This document shows, piece after piece, positions 35,205-46,106 of a stretch of DNA of 64,000 nt. The translations under genes and the position numbers were made by a program. Each line of letters starts with the position of its first letter. Within the stretch, counting starts at the first letter, position 1. The DNA comes from Sarcocystis neurona. Taxonomy: Eukaryota > Apicomplexa > Conoidasida > Eucoccidiorida > Sarcocystidae. The notes beneath the pieces were generated by a model. The model had not been told where the DNA came from and made no database searches. It was given only the letters and a program-made list of their open reading frames with translations. The stretch covers positions 2,709,450-2,773,449 of the forward strand of contig KL647289.1 in assembly GCA_000727475.1 (NCBI GenBank). The letters run 5' to 3'.

Positions 35205-37010
35205 ATGTACCACATTGAGAATATAGCAAGGAGACAGTTGTGTGCTCAGACACTGTTCCTTTGCTTGCGGTCCTCTTCAGAGACACGAAACTGCCGACAT
35301 TTGACGTGTATTCCCTCCTTCACCGGGCAAGACCTGCAACAAGGTCGTCACCGGCTAGAGAAACTGTGCTCGACCGGGCTGTCACCAATTGCCAATGCCT
35401 CGACTGACACACTAAGGTTTTCATCAACGCGCAACATGTTTAAGCTACAGATATCCTTACTCCCCCCCTGGTACACGGTATTCGCCTCTCGTTGAAGCCT
35501 TGAATGTGCGCCGAGTCGCAGGGCTATTGCAGCTGGCTCCTGACGTCGACGAATGTATGTCGTAGTTCCACTATTCGCGTGTGACTGGGTGGAGTCATGC
35601 TTTCCTGAGGCTTTTCAGGACACCGCGTTTCTCTCGCGCTTGGGCCACTCGGGCCCTACGCTCCTTCAAATGTTACTTCTCTCTGCTGGAGAGGACAGGG
35701 CATTCTTTATCCTGTCAGGCACACGGCAAGAAAAGTACCCGCGAGAGAGATTCAGTGTATTGCGAAAGACTGCATGGCATTCGCAAGTAATGAGAGGCGA
35801 GGCGCAGCAGTTGAATACAGGTAAGAAAACTTGCAGACCAGTCCTCACGTTTCGTTAGACATCGACGCCGAGCTGTCAATTTGTATAACGTTGCAACCAT
35901 TGGCGTAATACTGGACCGGGAAATAGTACACATGTCTGGACGTTTCGAAGACACACGCCCACTCTGGATTCTTTGTATCGTTGCACGTACTCTCAATGGT
36001 GCGTATGCGCATGGCACAGAGAGTTCGCTGAAGAACCGTCATGAATGCAATTGACGCGCGTTGTGGCTACGTGCTGCGGAACTCGGCGCGGGCGACAGAA
36101 GCGATGGATTTCCGTGTGTGTCGTGTGTCTCAGCGGCCACGGTGCGACACTGTCGAAATCACTACACGCAAGTGCAACTGGCATGGGAGAGACGTCTTCC
36201 CATGTAGTGCCAGTGTACTTGTGGAGCCTGGGTGAGTGTCCTGCTGCAACTGCTTTGCGAAGCTTACTGGAATTAGTGACTGAAGGCATTTTTTGTCCGC
36301 GCAAGCGCCCGCAGCGGTCTGTCGTCCATAACAGAGTGTAACTACAACACTGCAGGCGGACAGGGACACGAACGTAGATCTTGTTATCCGTCGTGCGTTC
36401 ACTTCTCTGTCTTGGTGAGAATGGTCGTCTCTTCGCCAGGCATACTGCTCTTGTACTATAGGTTCAGACTGGCGCATACACGTACTTTCTTTGCGAAGAG
36501 GAAGGGGAGCGCTACTGGAGACGCTCGGGTTCCCCTGATGTGCTGCTTGTTCCTGCGAGTCCACGGGTGCTTGTAGTCGTTGCAGGATGTGGGTTTTGGG
36601 TGTATCACTACGTCTGTGGAGACGACACCCTTAACCAGCGGATACGTCTCTTGACCGCGTCCCTGCTTCCTCACTCCTTTGCCAATGGGAGGACTGTGTG
36701 GAGCGCAGTCACGCCGCTTCGATTTCTCGCGTACATGAATTAGTCGCACATTTTCGTACGAAGATGCGAACCGCCATGTTGAAACATCCATGAAATCCAA
36801 CTCCTGCTCTGCTGAAAGGTGCGGTGTTAACTAGTTGAGTTGTGTGCGACTCTGCGCTTGACGACTTGGACAGCGCAGCAGCATCTCAAGGAAGGCATGG
36901 GAACGCGTGTGACAACTGAGTGGGTGTATCGTGATGCCGTGTCGAAAGTCCCCTTTCTGATGGAAGACCGGTCTAATGTGTTCGTGCACGCACAGGGCAC
37001 ACGCTACTAG
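35205..37010 (+). CDS. Probable spliced gene, mitochondrial-presequence-like N-terminus, family unknown
   Basis: I do not recognise the product. The ATG at 35205 lies 113 bases after the DNAJC11-like stop. It opens a frame rich in Arg, Ser and Leu and poor in acids (MYHIENIARRQL, LRSSSETR, FSSTRNMF), as in mitochondrial targeting sequences. Exon candidates downstream: about 35722-35821, ending in AATACAG before GTAAGA and coding RQEKYPRERFSVLRKTAWH; 36211-36234, coding PVYLWSL before GTGAGT; a frame from about 36463, with GAYTYFLCEEEGERYWRRSG and a hydrophobic stretch VLVVVAGCGFWVYHYV; and a terminal exon from about 36835 to the TAG at 37008, coding QQHLKEGMGTRVTTEWVYRD and AVSKVPFLMEDRSNVFVHAQ. 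The last exon is the most convincing. Exon boundaries are provisional, and the first and last parts might belong to separate genes. Confidence 0.4.
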
Positions 37011-40000
37011 TTGACAGCGAGAGAAACGGACCTTGACCGCCTGTTAGTGCGGTGGGGTAACGTGGAGGTATGTTTTCTCTGGTAGTGTATGGTTTACCTG
37101 GTCGCAGAAACGGCATCACTACTCTGTGACTGTATTCCGAGCGTGCCAGTCGTCGGGTGTTGGAGTGTGCAGCCCATCCCGCGTTGCGTTGGGTGCTTGT
37201 TTGGGTGCCGTACCAGTGCACCCCAGTCCAATGCCACTCAAACAACAGCTTAAAAAGAAGCCTCACTGCGTGCAGTCTGGAGGTCAAAAAACCGAGTGTA
37301 TGCCGTCGAGCCCGCCGTTTGTCGCGCACTTTTGTATCCCCCTAGGCAGTGTCGACGGCTCACGTACTTCATTGCCACCCGCGAAGCCACGTCTTTGTCC
37401 GTGAGATTAACTGTGCAGACGCAGGCTGCAATTCTAGCTGCTTGCTGCTCACGTTTGCCCAGATTTTCATGTCTGGGCCTGTACGAATGCATAACTTCTT
37501 CGTCAGATATGTGCGATAGCGTCCAAAGTGGCTGCAAATGCTTGTCGAACTAGAGCTGACTGTCCCGGCTTAGTGCCGAACACGTACCGATTTTGTCCTC
37601 TTAACGGAAGCAAAACAGCTTAATTCAAGCCCCTACGTCAACCTTTCCGTAGTAAACTGTAAGTTGGGCCAGCGTCAGGCAGAAGGGGAAGCCTGTTGCA
37701 TGCGCAGAAACCGCAGGCAATCTGCGTTTCTTTGCGGTGGCTACGAGAGATCGAGCTGCAGGTCGTACAGTGAAGCATAGAAGCCGTGAGTGTGGAGTGG
37801 CTGAATGGTCAGAAAGTTGCACTTCTGCAGCTTTTCTCACAAATCAGAATAGAAGTGTGCAATAAAGCAGGTGTGCATAACCACGCAGAGGCGTCTTATT
37901 TCTTGATGTGTCGTGTGAAGAGTGAACTCTCTCAGTAGTTGAAGGCGCTCGTCTGGAGGGGCCTATCGCCTGTGGATATACTTAAATCAGTAAACCGTTT
38001 GCGCGACTTCCCTGGCGAGAAGGAGCGTGGAGTGACGTGCAACACAAGCACTGGCTTGTGCGGAGCAATTAGTGGGGAAGTCTACTTTTCCGTCACGCTG
38101 GATGTACACAATCCGCTCCCGCGCCGAGTTGTTACCACGCAGGACACGAGCTCGCTGGTCTAGGCAAACATCGACGCCAATCGCTCCGACATTTAGAGCA
38201 CTGCATCGTACAAATGGTCTACGCGTCCTCCTAGCGTAGGAGCTGCCGATTAGATTCACTCTCACCAAGAAGCCATTGAACATCGAGTACGAAAGGAAAG
38301 CGGAACGCGGGCGCCTGAAGTTAGGGAAAACACGGTCGCTTCAATTCGCAAGCGCCCCTCCCTTTTCTAAAGGGCGCAGTAATCAGTTGCTTCACACCGC
38401 GCAAGACTTCCGACGTGCGACGCCCTCGATAAAAAGGCAGCAAAAAGCAGTGAAACCGGAATGCAAACCTCACTTGGCACAAAAACGCATTACACCACGC
38501 TCTCCGCCGCCACTCTCCCTGGTGTCCCTAGTTCTATCGAATAATATATAAATGTTCTGTAGACAAATTGACGCGCCTGCGACCTTCAAACGTTTTGACA
38601 CGGGAGACCCACGAGACCCTGCAGATTCCGGCATCTTAGAAAAGACGAGGGAAAACCTTGTAGTTGTTCACTGCCGAGACTGCCTGACGCTACACAGAAG
38701 CAGCACCAGTGGACGCTATTTTCTAAGCCATGCTAGACCAGCAGCGAAACGGCGTTACACAATGCAACCCTGCAGTGTGTCTGCCCCCGACTCACTGCTG
38801 TTCCGATGAGTTCCTGCGTGGGCGGCCGGTCACCATGCAACTTTTTGTAAACTTAAAATGTCTGCGTCTTATTCTTCTATCGATGAATCAGGGTAATTCT
38901 TCAACCAGAGTGAACGTGGAGGGAGAACGCTTCGGAATCTGTCGTCAAAACATTCAACTTCAACGTCAGAGATCAAACTCCTGGGGATCGATTGTCCCAG
39001 CAGCCGTGGCGACGCATGTCTACTGGAGCTCTGTAGTCAAAACATTCAACTTCAGCATTAGAGATTAAACGCTTGGACGTCGAGTGTCCCAGCAGCCGTG
39101 GTAAAGCATGTCTACTGGAGCTCTTTATCTTACACGCTCTGAATTCTGTTAACAAAACATTCAATTCCAACATTTCGATAAAAAGTGCCGGCACGTCCGT
39201 TCTCGCGACGGTCCTGCGTGCGCATCTTTGCTGTAGCTCTGCATCTATGTGATGCACACTGAGGGGTGGACGGCGAGCGAACAGGCCGGCTACCGCTAAA
39301 AAAGCCGTTCGTAGCCTTCCTGTAAGCGTAGAAGGAGCCATTTCTGAAGCTCTCCTCATTCAAAACAGAGGAAGTAAGATTTGTGTCGCACGAGTGCGAT
39401 GCAGCAGATCGTTCACTGGATAATGAGCTCTACGTTGAAGCCTACTGTCGAAATGCAAGAAAAGCGTCCTCGAGACCTGCGGACACTACGTCTGCCAACG
39501 TGACCGAACGGTTCTTAACGCTGAGTTCAGAAAGACCAAAATCTTCTGTCCGGTTGTGCTAATTCTGTAGCGTCATCTCGTGTATTTGCTGATTTTTCAG
39601 AAGCACGCCGGAAGTTTGCTCTCCCTGCAACAGAAGACGCAGCTCGCGCCTCCACTTGCTTCCGCATTCAGGAGGTAGAATGGCTCACTGCCAACTTGGC
39701 AGCTCCGCTTCTTCACCAGCATGCTGCAGTGCACAGCATGTTGAAGGTCTCACCGTTCTTGCTCGACGCGCGTAGGGCGACGTACGCAGGAGGTGCCTTT
39801 GGTTCGAGCAGAGTGCGGCAACTAAGTCAACAAGCTTGATACTCGAGACAAATTCGTCTACTTATCCGAGTCACAGGCCGAAAAAAGGGCTTCGCGGAAA
39901 CCGTGAAATTCCCTGTCACTGGTTATGCTAATTAGAGACACGCAGACAATCGGTTGTCCCAACACAGTTGTGCGCCGCGACACAAGGATGTTGCCAGTAA

Positions 40001-41719
40001 CATCACTTCTTCAACAATCAATAACGAAGAGATCATTAAGGCGTCACCAACACCAGTCTCTCCGACTGTGTAGACAAAGAACGCTTTTCCTTTTCTGCGG
40101 CAGTAGTCGCTAGATCCATTCGACTGGCGTGACTTACAATTCTCCCCGCCGTGATGCCGTGCTTATTTGGCAGAAGCGTGAAACCTAATGCTTCCGCTGG
40201 GGGTTCAATGCTTAGCATGCGGTTCTTCCACACAATTTTGGATGATGAACTTTGTAAGCACCTTACGGCCCTGTCCGTGGAGCCTACTTAACCATCGAGT
40301 GCACGGAAAGGCCTGCTGCTGCACACCCTTCTGGACAAGATCCGGGTGGGCCGAGACCGGTGGGCCACGCGTTACGCGTTCTCACGTTTTAGAGACCGAA
40401 AAGGGCTTACTTGGTGCGTAGAAACTTCTCTTTCAGCAATCTTGAGCCGTTTCAGAAAACCACCCGGCTGTTCCGGAGGAAATATGCGATACCGGCCACG
40501 TGGGGTACGCGACGGTCGCGGTAACAGGTTCTCGAACACCACAGTTGCTTTGGGATCGAGCCACACGCAACAAAGCATAACCATTCTGGTAGTCCAAACT
40601 ATGTCAATTGAGGCTTTACCTAAGCGTTGCTATAACGAGTTGTCATGTACTGGCGTACAGCGGTCTGATCAGGAAATATCGACAGTGGAGAGCTTTCCGT
40701 GCATAGATAGGGGAAGGGCAAGGGTGCCGCGTCCGTGTAACGCTGGATCATATTAGACTTTAGCGTATGCGTCTATCTATCCGCATAAAAAACCATCTTA
40801 TGCCGTGCTCTCGTGCAATTCAAACAGCCTTGAAGAAGCTACACCACGAAACAGCTGTGGCGTATGGCCTTCACGGTGAGCGTTCATTAGTGGCTCGCCT
40901 AAGATGAGCAAGCACAGCTATTACTTGTGTTAACGTACACGAACAGTATGAGGGGAAGGCGGAAGAGGAATTTCCAAAAAGGAAATTCGGACGAAAGCGA
41001 ATAGCAAAAGTGTGGGACAGAACACTTCAAACGCAGGACAGGGACTCTGACGAGTTCTGCCTAAAGAAATAGTAGACTACAAAGGAGGATGGTCTGTTCT
41101 CAAGGTAGAACACACTTGACCACCTTTCGTCTAAATATGCCGGGAGAACTTACGAAACTTTTGAAGATCCCGTGCAGAAGGGTCCTCCCAGCTATACTAG
41201 AGTTGCCTACCATCCTCTGCGTATGGTGGAGTCCCTTTTAAAAGCCCCTGGTGGTAAACTAAAGAACCTGAGTGTCTACCATTATATAAGAGACAGGGTG
41301 CACAGTTTTCGTTCCACGCTGAGTGAGCTGGCAAGGGACGGAAGTCGTAACAATGAATGGTGCCGAGGTACACGTTTGCAGCAGATATCGGGGCAATGGT
41401 CTCGTAAGAAATCAAACTACACGCTTTAGCGAGGATTTATTGTTCTGTTCAACAGAACGCGATAACGATACACCGAGTACACTGGAAGTGGTGCGGTATT
41501 GAGCGAGGTTCACTTAGTACTGCACAAGTACAATCTGCAGAAAAACCCCACAGTCTTTAAATGTCAATGGTGTATCAACGGAACTCGACATTGAGGCTGT
41601 TGAACGGGGCGATGGACGTGAACGTTGGACGGGACGATGGACGACGGTGCACACTTCTTCGCAGGAAGGCAAGCCGCCGAAACAACCCCATAGTCTCTCA
41701 AAACGAGCCAGGTAAAGAT
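37011..41719. other. Repeat-poor intergenic region between convergent genes
   Basis: No gene is recognised. The flanking genes point towards each other, so 3' UTRs are expected at both ends. Frames of 60-140 codons occur on both strands but show no domain. A degenerate three-copy tandem repeat lies at 38943-39180. Triplet repeats are absent. Confidence 0.5.
38943..39180. repeat. Degenerate tandem repeat, two copies plus a partial third
   Basis: AAAACATTCAACTTCA recurs at about 38946 and 39038, and as AAAACATTCAATTCCA at about 39154. The first two copies also share GTCCCAGCAGCCGTGG and GCATGTCTACTGGAGCTCT. Spacing is about 92 then 116 bp, so the copies differ by insertions. Confidence 0.8.
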
Positions 41720-44700
41720 CTAGTTCCGTTCAGGACTTCTACGGGAATCGCTTTTGTAACGCGCTAGTGAAGCGCTCAATGCGTTCTCGATTGAACGTCC
41801 GCTAGACCGAATTTCATGCGCAGGTCTAGCTTCGGCTAAAACCGCTTCCGAATCTTCCGCTGCAGCCGAAGTCAGGTGGTTTGTTATGTAGTTGATTGCT
41901 TGGACGGCTTCTGTTGCCACGAGTCGTTGCGATAGTTTCACGGTTCTTTTAAGCTTCTCAATGTAGACACTAGCCCCCAGATTCCATTCTTCACTCAGTG
42001 CTATCAACAGGCGAACTCGTGCATGAATCCTACGATGGTCTCCGAAAAAGAAACCCTCGTGACCCGTCAACGCCCAGTTCGTCAGCCACGAGTATTCTTT
42101 AGCCAACCACTGTAGTTGAAGTGGCAGCTGACTGTAGAAGATACCCGGAAGCTTTCTTTCGACAATGTTTCTGTGATAATTAGTCACTTCTTTCCTGGTG
42201 ACGGAATCGTTTAGAAGCCCAAGCAAATGGTACGCAGAGGGGAGGGACCGATCGGGCAGCACATCTAGACTACGAGAGTAGTCCTGCAGCATACTTTCAA
42301 ACACAGCGTCCGCGACCATGCGGTTAAGAATCTCTTCCAGCCCCTCCCTCATCTCGTTTACCCGGAAACGTCGACCAAAGCGTTTCAACATGGTGTCGAA
42401 GTATTCTGCAAATATTTCAGACGTTACGTGGCGTCGAAGTTCAGTGAACGCCTGCTGGACACGGTCAGAAAACGAGTGCTTCTCAGCCTGCAGTGCACGT
42501 AAGGCCTCGCAGGAATCAATTATTGGCGATGCGTCTTTAATGTGGCCAATTTGTTCAGCAAGTTTCAGCAACTCCCCTTGAGCCCTTGCAACTGCAGCAG
42601 AAACATCGTCTTGTATACCCAGTGCTTGAGTGATAGCCACCAACGCTTGTAGCTCTGTTGCACCGTCCAGAATGTCGTCTAGGTGAGCTGGTCTGACAGA
42701 TATTCCGTTTTCGATCTCTCGTAGAAAAACGGCGAACTTTTCCCCCAGCAGGTCTGCCTTGATGTAAATCAACGTGCTGAATTGCTGAGAAACCTCTGGC
42801 TCCAGCTCCTCTGCGCAGGTTAAGCCGAACGCAAATCGAAATTCTGAACCGAAAAGGAGTGACTCCGCCTCAGTTTGTGAACATATTTCGCCATAGTGCA
42901 ACCAGTCAATCCGTTTTGCTGCCGTAAAAAGGAGCTGCCGAATATCTGCCTTGAGTGAAGCTGAAACCGCAAAACTCAACTCTCTGACTGTTGAACTCAC
43001 TGATTCACGCAGACTAGAGTTTTCAAGTTCTGACAAAGTCGGAGCAATACGCCCAGTCATCTCCTCTATCATTAGACGTTTACTAAATTCCCACACCCGT
43101 CTTCCCAATGTCCATAACGGTTCCGAACTTTCTGTGTCGAACGCCACTTTAAGGGCCTCTTCCACAGGGTTCTGACAAAGCCCAGCAATATCCAGCATCA
43201 CATCGTCTGTATCCCCTGGGATCATCTCCTGAGTCTTACTCGCTCTCTTGCCCTTACGAAGATTTGGCAGCCAGCGTCGAGCCCGGGACTGCTGGTCAGG
43301 GCCTACTTCTTGCTGGGAATCGGGACTGTTGCTGCTGCTTCGGTCGGAAGACGAACGTCGGCAACCGGGAAAGTCTGGTGGTGGTGTGCCGTGCTTCTTC
43401 AGAAACTTAGCAAATGAAGCAGGTTTCCTCGAACATTGCATCTCTCCCGTTGAAGTGGGCAACTTATGTGGTGAAGCAACTTTTCCACAACTTGAGGAGT
43501 CATTTTTCAAACCACCTGTCCTCCATCGTCCGCTATCAGTAGGTGAAGTAGTCTCGTTAGTGAACACCTCTGATGCGGTCTCTTTCGCGCCCAGTATCCT
43601 GCCACGACGCCGCAACGTCCTGGTGGTGCTCTTCTTGATTTTCACCTTCGTGCCATCCAGTGGTGACCTGGACGGTTCAAGCCTCTTCGCACTGCTTACC
43701 ACATCACTGCCACACGGTTCCGCCGAAGAAAACTGAGAGTTTTCGGTAGTGTACATAAGGACCTCTTCTTTGGTGGCATCCGCTGCTGCGCCGGGCGGTT
43801 CAAAGCGTGTACACGCTTCAATTATTGCCTTTGACACAGCCGTCACCACACCACACCACGCCCTACTGTCCCTAGCTGTCTTGCATTCTGGAAACGTCTT
43901 CACATTGTCGACAGCAGCTGAAATAGTCGGACGCTGTTCTTTGGGGAAAAACAGATACTTCAACAAGTTCCGGCTGTGTCTCCTTTGGTGCCCGGTAGAC
44001 ACCTGTTTCTGTAATTCTGCTCTTTCAGAATCAACAGCTGACCCAGCGGGATGATCTGAAGGAAGAAGCCTTTGAACTTCTTCAGACAGCACCCCTCGTG
44101 CTGGTGTTTCCCCTGGAGTTGAGACACTTTGAATCTTCGTAGCATGTGTCCCCTCCGCTCCCTCTACCCTCTGTACCAGTGCTGATGGCGTCCCTGCGCT
44201 GACTTTGTCAGTACTCGCCGAGCGCTGTAGTGAGCCTCGTAGACAAGGTAACTCATCCTGATGCGTACGCGTGTCCCTAGTGCCACTGAAAGATGCCCTG
44301 CGTACACCTCTGCCAGACTCTCCAACTGCGCCATTGCTAAGCACTCGTGGCGCCGAAATCACCTCGCGAAATTGGCGCGCGGCAGTAGCTAGGGATGCAA
44401 GGGCAAGCGCTGTTTCACGCACGTTCTCGTGTGAGAAAAATAAGTCATTTCCGTAGCACAGTTCTGCTTCTACACTACCACAAAATGAGACGGGCCGCCT
44501 TTGTCTACCGCCTTTGCCAGCAAGAAGGGATGCGAACACAAAAAGAATGCTGCCTACACGCGCTGGCCCGAGACCAGTGGGCGACTGGAAGGAATGCCGG
44601 TTTCGTACTCCACTAAGAAGACCACTCAGTGAATAACGGCGTCGGGGAGCTCTCAGAACATGTTGAATGCGTGGAGCGTGCTCTTGGACACCCTGGAGAA

Positions 44701-44968
44701 GGCATTGTGCCGAATGTGAACTGCTCGCAGTACCGCCCCATCGATGCGTGAGGGGTGTTTCCTCATCGACTGCTGAGCTGTCTGTCGAAGCGGAGACTGC
44801 CACCGACAATGTAATGGGAAAGCGATGGTCTGAGATTACTGCGTGGAGGTACAACGAAAGCAGTAAAGACCAAAGTCTTTCCTTCCTACCTACACCACAT
44901 CGCGGCGGAAAATTCGCTGAAAGCATCTTTCGCGACGAATTTATTAGACTGCAATACAGTCTGCCCAT
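41720..44968 (-). CDS. Large single-exon protein of unknown function, signal-like N-terminus
   Basis: This is one uninterrupted frame of about 1,082 residues. The frame is open upstream to a GTG codon, but the first ATG is at 44968, and a second in-frame ATG at 44926 would place a signal-like segment (LWSLLLSLYLHAVIS) at residues 18-32. A second short hydrophobic run (VGSILFVFASLLAG) lies near residue 140. Roughly residues 160-580 are Ser-, Arg- and Pro-rich and look disordered, with Ser runs near 43320. From about residue 580 to the end the sequence is ordinary, charged and helix-like, and is the part most likely to fold. I recognise no catalytic motif or family. A secreted or rhoptry-neck-type protein would fit this layout, but that is a guess. 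Its length without an intron is striking beside heavily split neighbours. Confidence 0.8.
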   Translation of the reverse strand: MGRLYCSLINSSRKMLSANFPPRCGVGRKERLWSLLLSLYLHAVISDHRFPITLSVAVSASTDSSAVDEETPLTHRWGGTASSSHSAQCLLQGVQEHAPRIQHVLRAPRRRYSLSGLLSGVRNRHSFQSPTGLGPARVGSILFVFASLLAGKGGRQRRPVSFCGSVEAELCYGNDLFFSHENVRETALALASLATAARQFREVISAPRVLSNGAVGESGRGVRRASFSGTRDTRTHQDELPCLRGSLQRSASTDKVSAGTPSALVQRVEGAEGTHATKIQSVSTPGETPARGVLSEEVQRLLPSDHPAGSAVDSERAELQKQVSTGHQRRHSRNLLKYLFFPKEQRPTISAAVDNVKTFPECKTARDSRAWCGVVTAVSKAIIEACTRFEPPGAAADATKEEVLMYTTENSQFSSAEPCGSDVVSSAKRLEPSRSPLDGTKVKIKKSTTRTLRRRGRILGAKETASEVFTNETTSPTDSGRWRTGGLKNDSSSCGKVASPHKLPTSTGEMQCSRKPASFAKFLKKHGTPPPDFPGCRRSSSDRSSSNSPDSQQEVGPDQQSRARRWLPNLRKGKRASKTQEMIPGDTDDVMLDIAGLCQNPVEEALKVAFDTESSEPLWTLGRRVWEFSKRLMIEEMTGRIAPTLSELENSSLRESVSSTVRELSFAVSASLKADIRQLLFTAAKRIDWLHYGEICSQTEAESLLFGSEFRFAFGLTCAEELEPEVSQQFSTLIYIKADLLGEKFAVFLREIENGISVRPAHLDDILDGATELQALVAITQALGIQDDVSAAVARAQGELLKLAEQIGHIKDASPIIDSCEALRALQAEKHSFSDRVQQAFTELRRHVTSEIFAEYFDTMLKRFGRRFRVNEMREGLEEILNRMVADAVFESMLQDYSRSLDVLPDRSLPSAYHLLGLLNDSVTRKEVTNYHRNIVERKLPGIFYSQLPLQLQWLAKEYSWLTNWALTGHEGFFFGDHRRIHARVRLLIALSEEWNLGASVYIEKLKRTVKLSQRLVATEAVQAINYITNHLTSAAAEDSEAVLAEARPAHEIRSSGRSIENALSASLARYKSDSRRSPERN

Positions 44969-45969
44969 AGGCCACAATCTAAACACACGCGCACAACGCA
45001 GTGGCTTTGTGAGGGCGTTTAGGTGGACTTCTCGAAGTTGTCCACACAGGTTACAAAAAACATTTCGTCCGCACCTAGCTTTTTCCAGCGTTATCTACGG
45101 CAGCCAAAGCAACAGTGGGAGCCTACGCACCACTGTGTTCCGTCCCATGTCCACTGCTGTATCGGGCAGTTAAACTGAACCAGCCCGTCTAGACCATACA
45201 CAAACAAATTTTCTACAACGACAGATACATAAATGCACCGCCAAAGAATGTGTAACGATAGGGCGCTTATACGTTAGCCCTTCGTATTTGCAATTTTGTA
45301 ACGCGATCAACGCATCGGGACAAAGGCACAAGATTGTGGAGGTGACAAGTTCAAGTCACCTGCCTGTACGTAGTCAACCACTTTACACCCGCTGTGGAAC
45401 ACAGCATCTCATTGAAACAATCAGGAAGTCTCACAATCAAGGGTAAATCTTGTGATTTCCCCACTAAATTGGTAAAGGAAGGTTAAGACATCTTAACGTA
45501 CAATAGAGGGGGAGACGCGACGGGCGTCCGTACACTACGAAGCCTGGCGTCACAACCACGGAGGTGCTCTCCCACTCAAAGAGGTACAGCCGCGTCGCTC
45601 TCCCCACCAGCTTCGCTAGACTGCCAAGTCGCGCTCAGACTATGAGCTGCGCAGCACTGCGAGACGTCTCCCACCACGCAACAAAATTCATGCAAATCAC
45701 AAAGGCGACCAGCTGCTGCGAATGTCCGCAGGTGTTGCGGCGCACGAGGAAGGCCTGGAAACGCACCTCAGCGCGGAACAAGACTTATGTGGCAAAGTAA
45801 GTATGGGGGAAAGCACGTTTACGCGCAGAAGAAGCCTGGTCTTCTTTGCTTTGATACCTGAAATATCTGTGCGCACCTTCGCGAGCCGCTGCATTCTCTC
45901 CATCCGCTCGTGAGGTCAGTTGAAACCTGTGCACTTTCACAAATAATCGTCTCTCCACATGGCCGAGCT

Positions 45970-46106
45970 CCTCAAACTATCTCCGCGGGCGTCTGAAATC
46001 GACGTATTAGACAGGCTCAAACGGAGAAGTCCCGATCACCTCAAACCGCCTATGCGGACACCTGAAATCGACTTATTAAAGGGGCACAATAGGAGAAATT
46101 CCCGAA
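45970..46106. repeat. Two-copy tandem duplication, period 69 bp
   Basis: CCTCAAAC begins both copies (45970 and 46039). The shared text includes CTGAAATCGAC, TATTA and GGAGAA-TCCCGA. The copies are clearly diverged. Confidence 0.75.
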
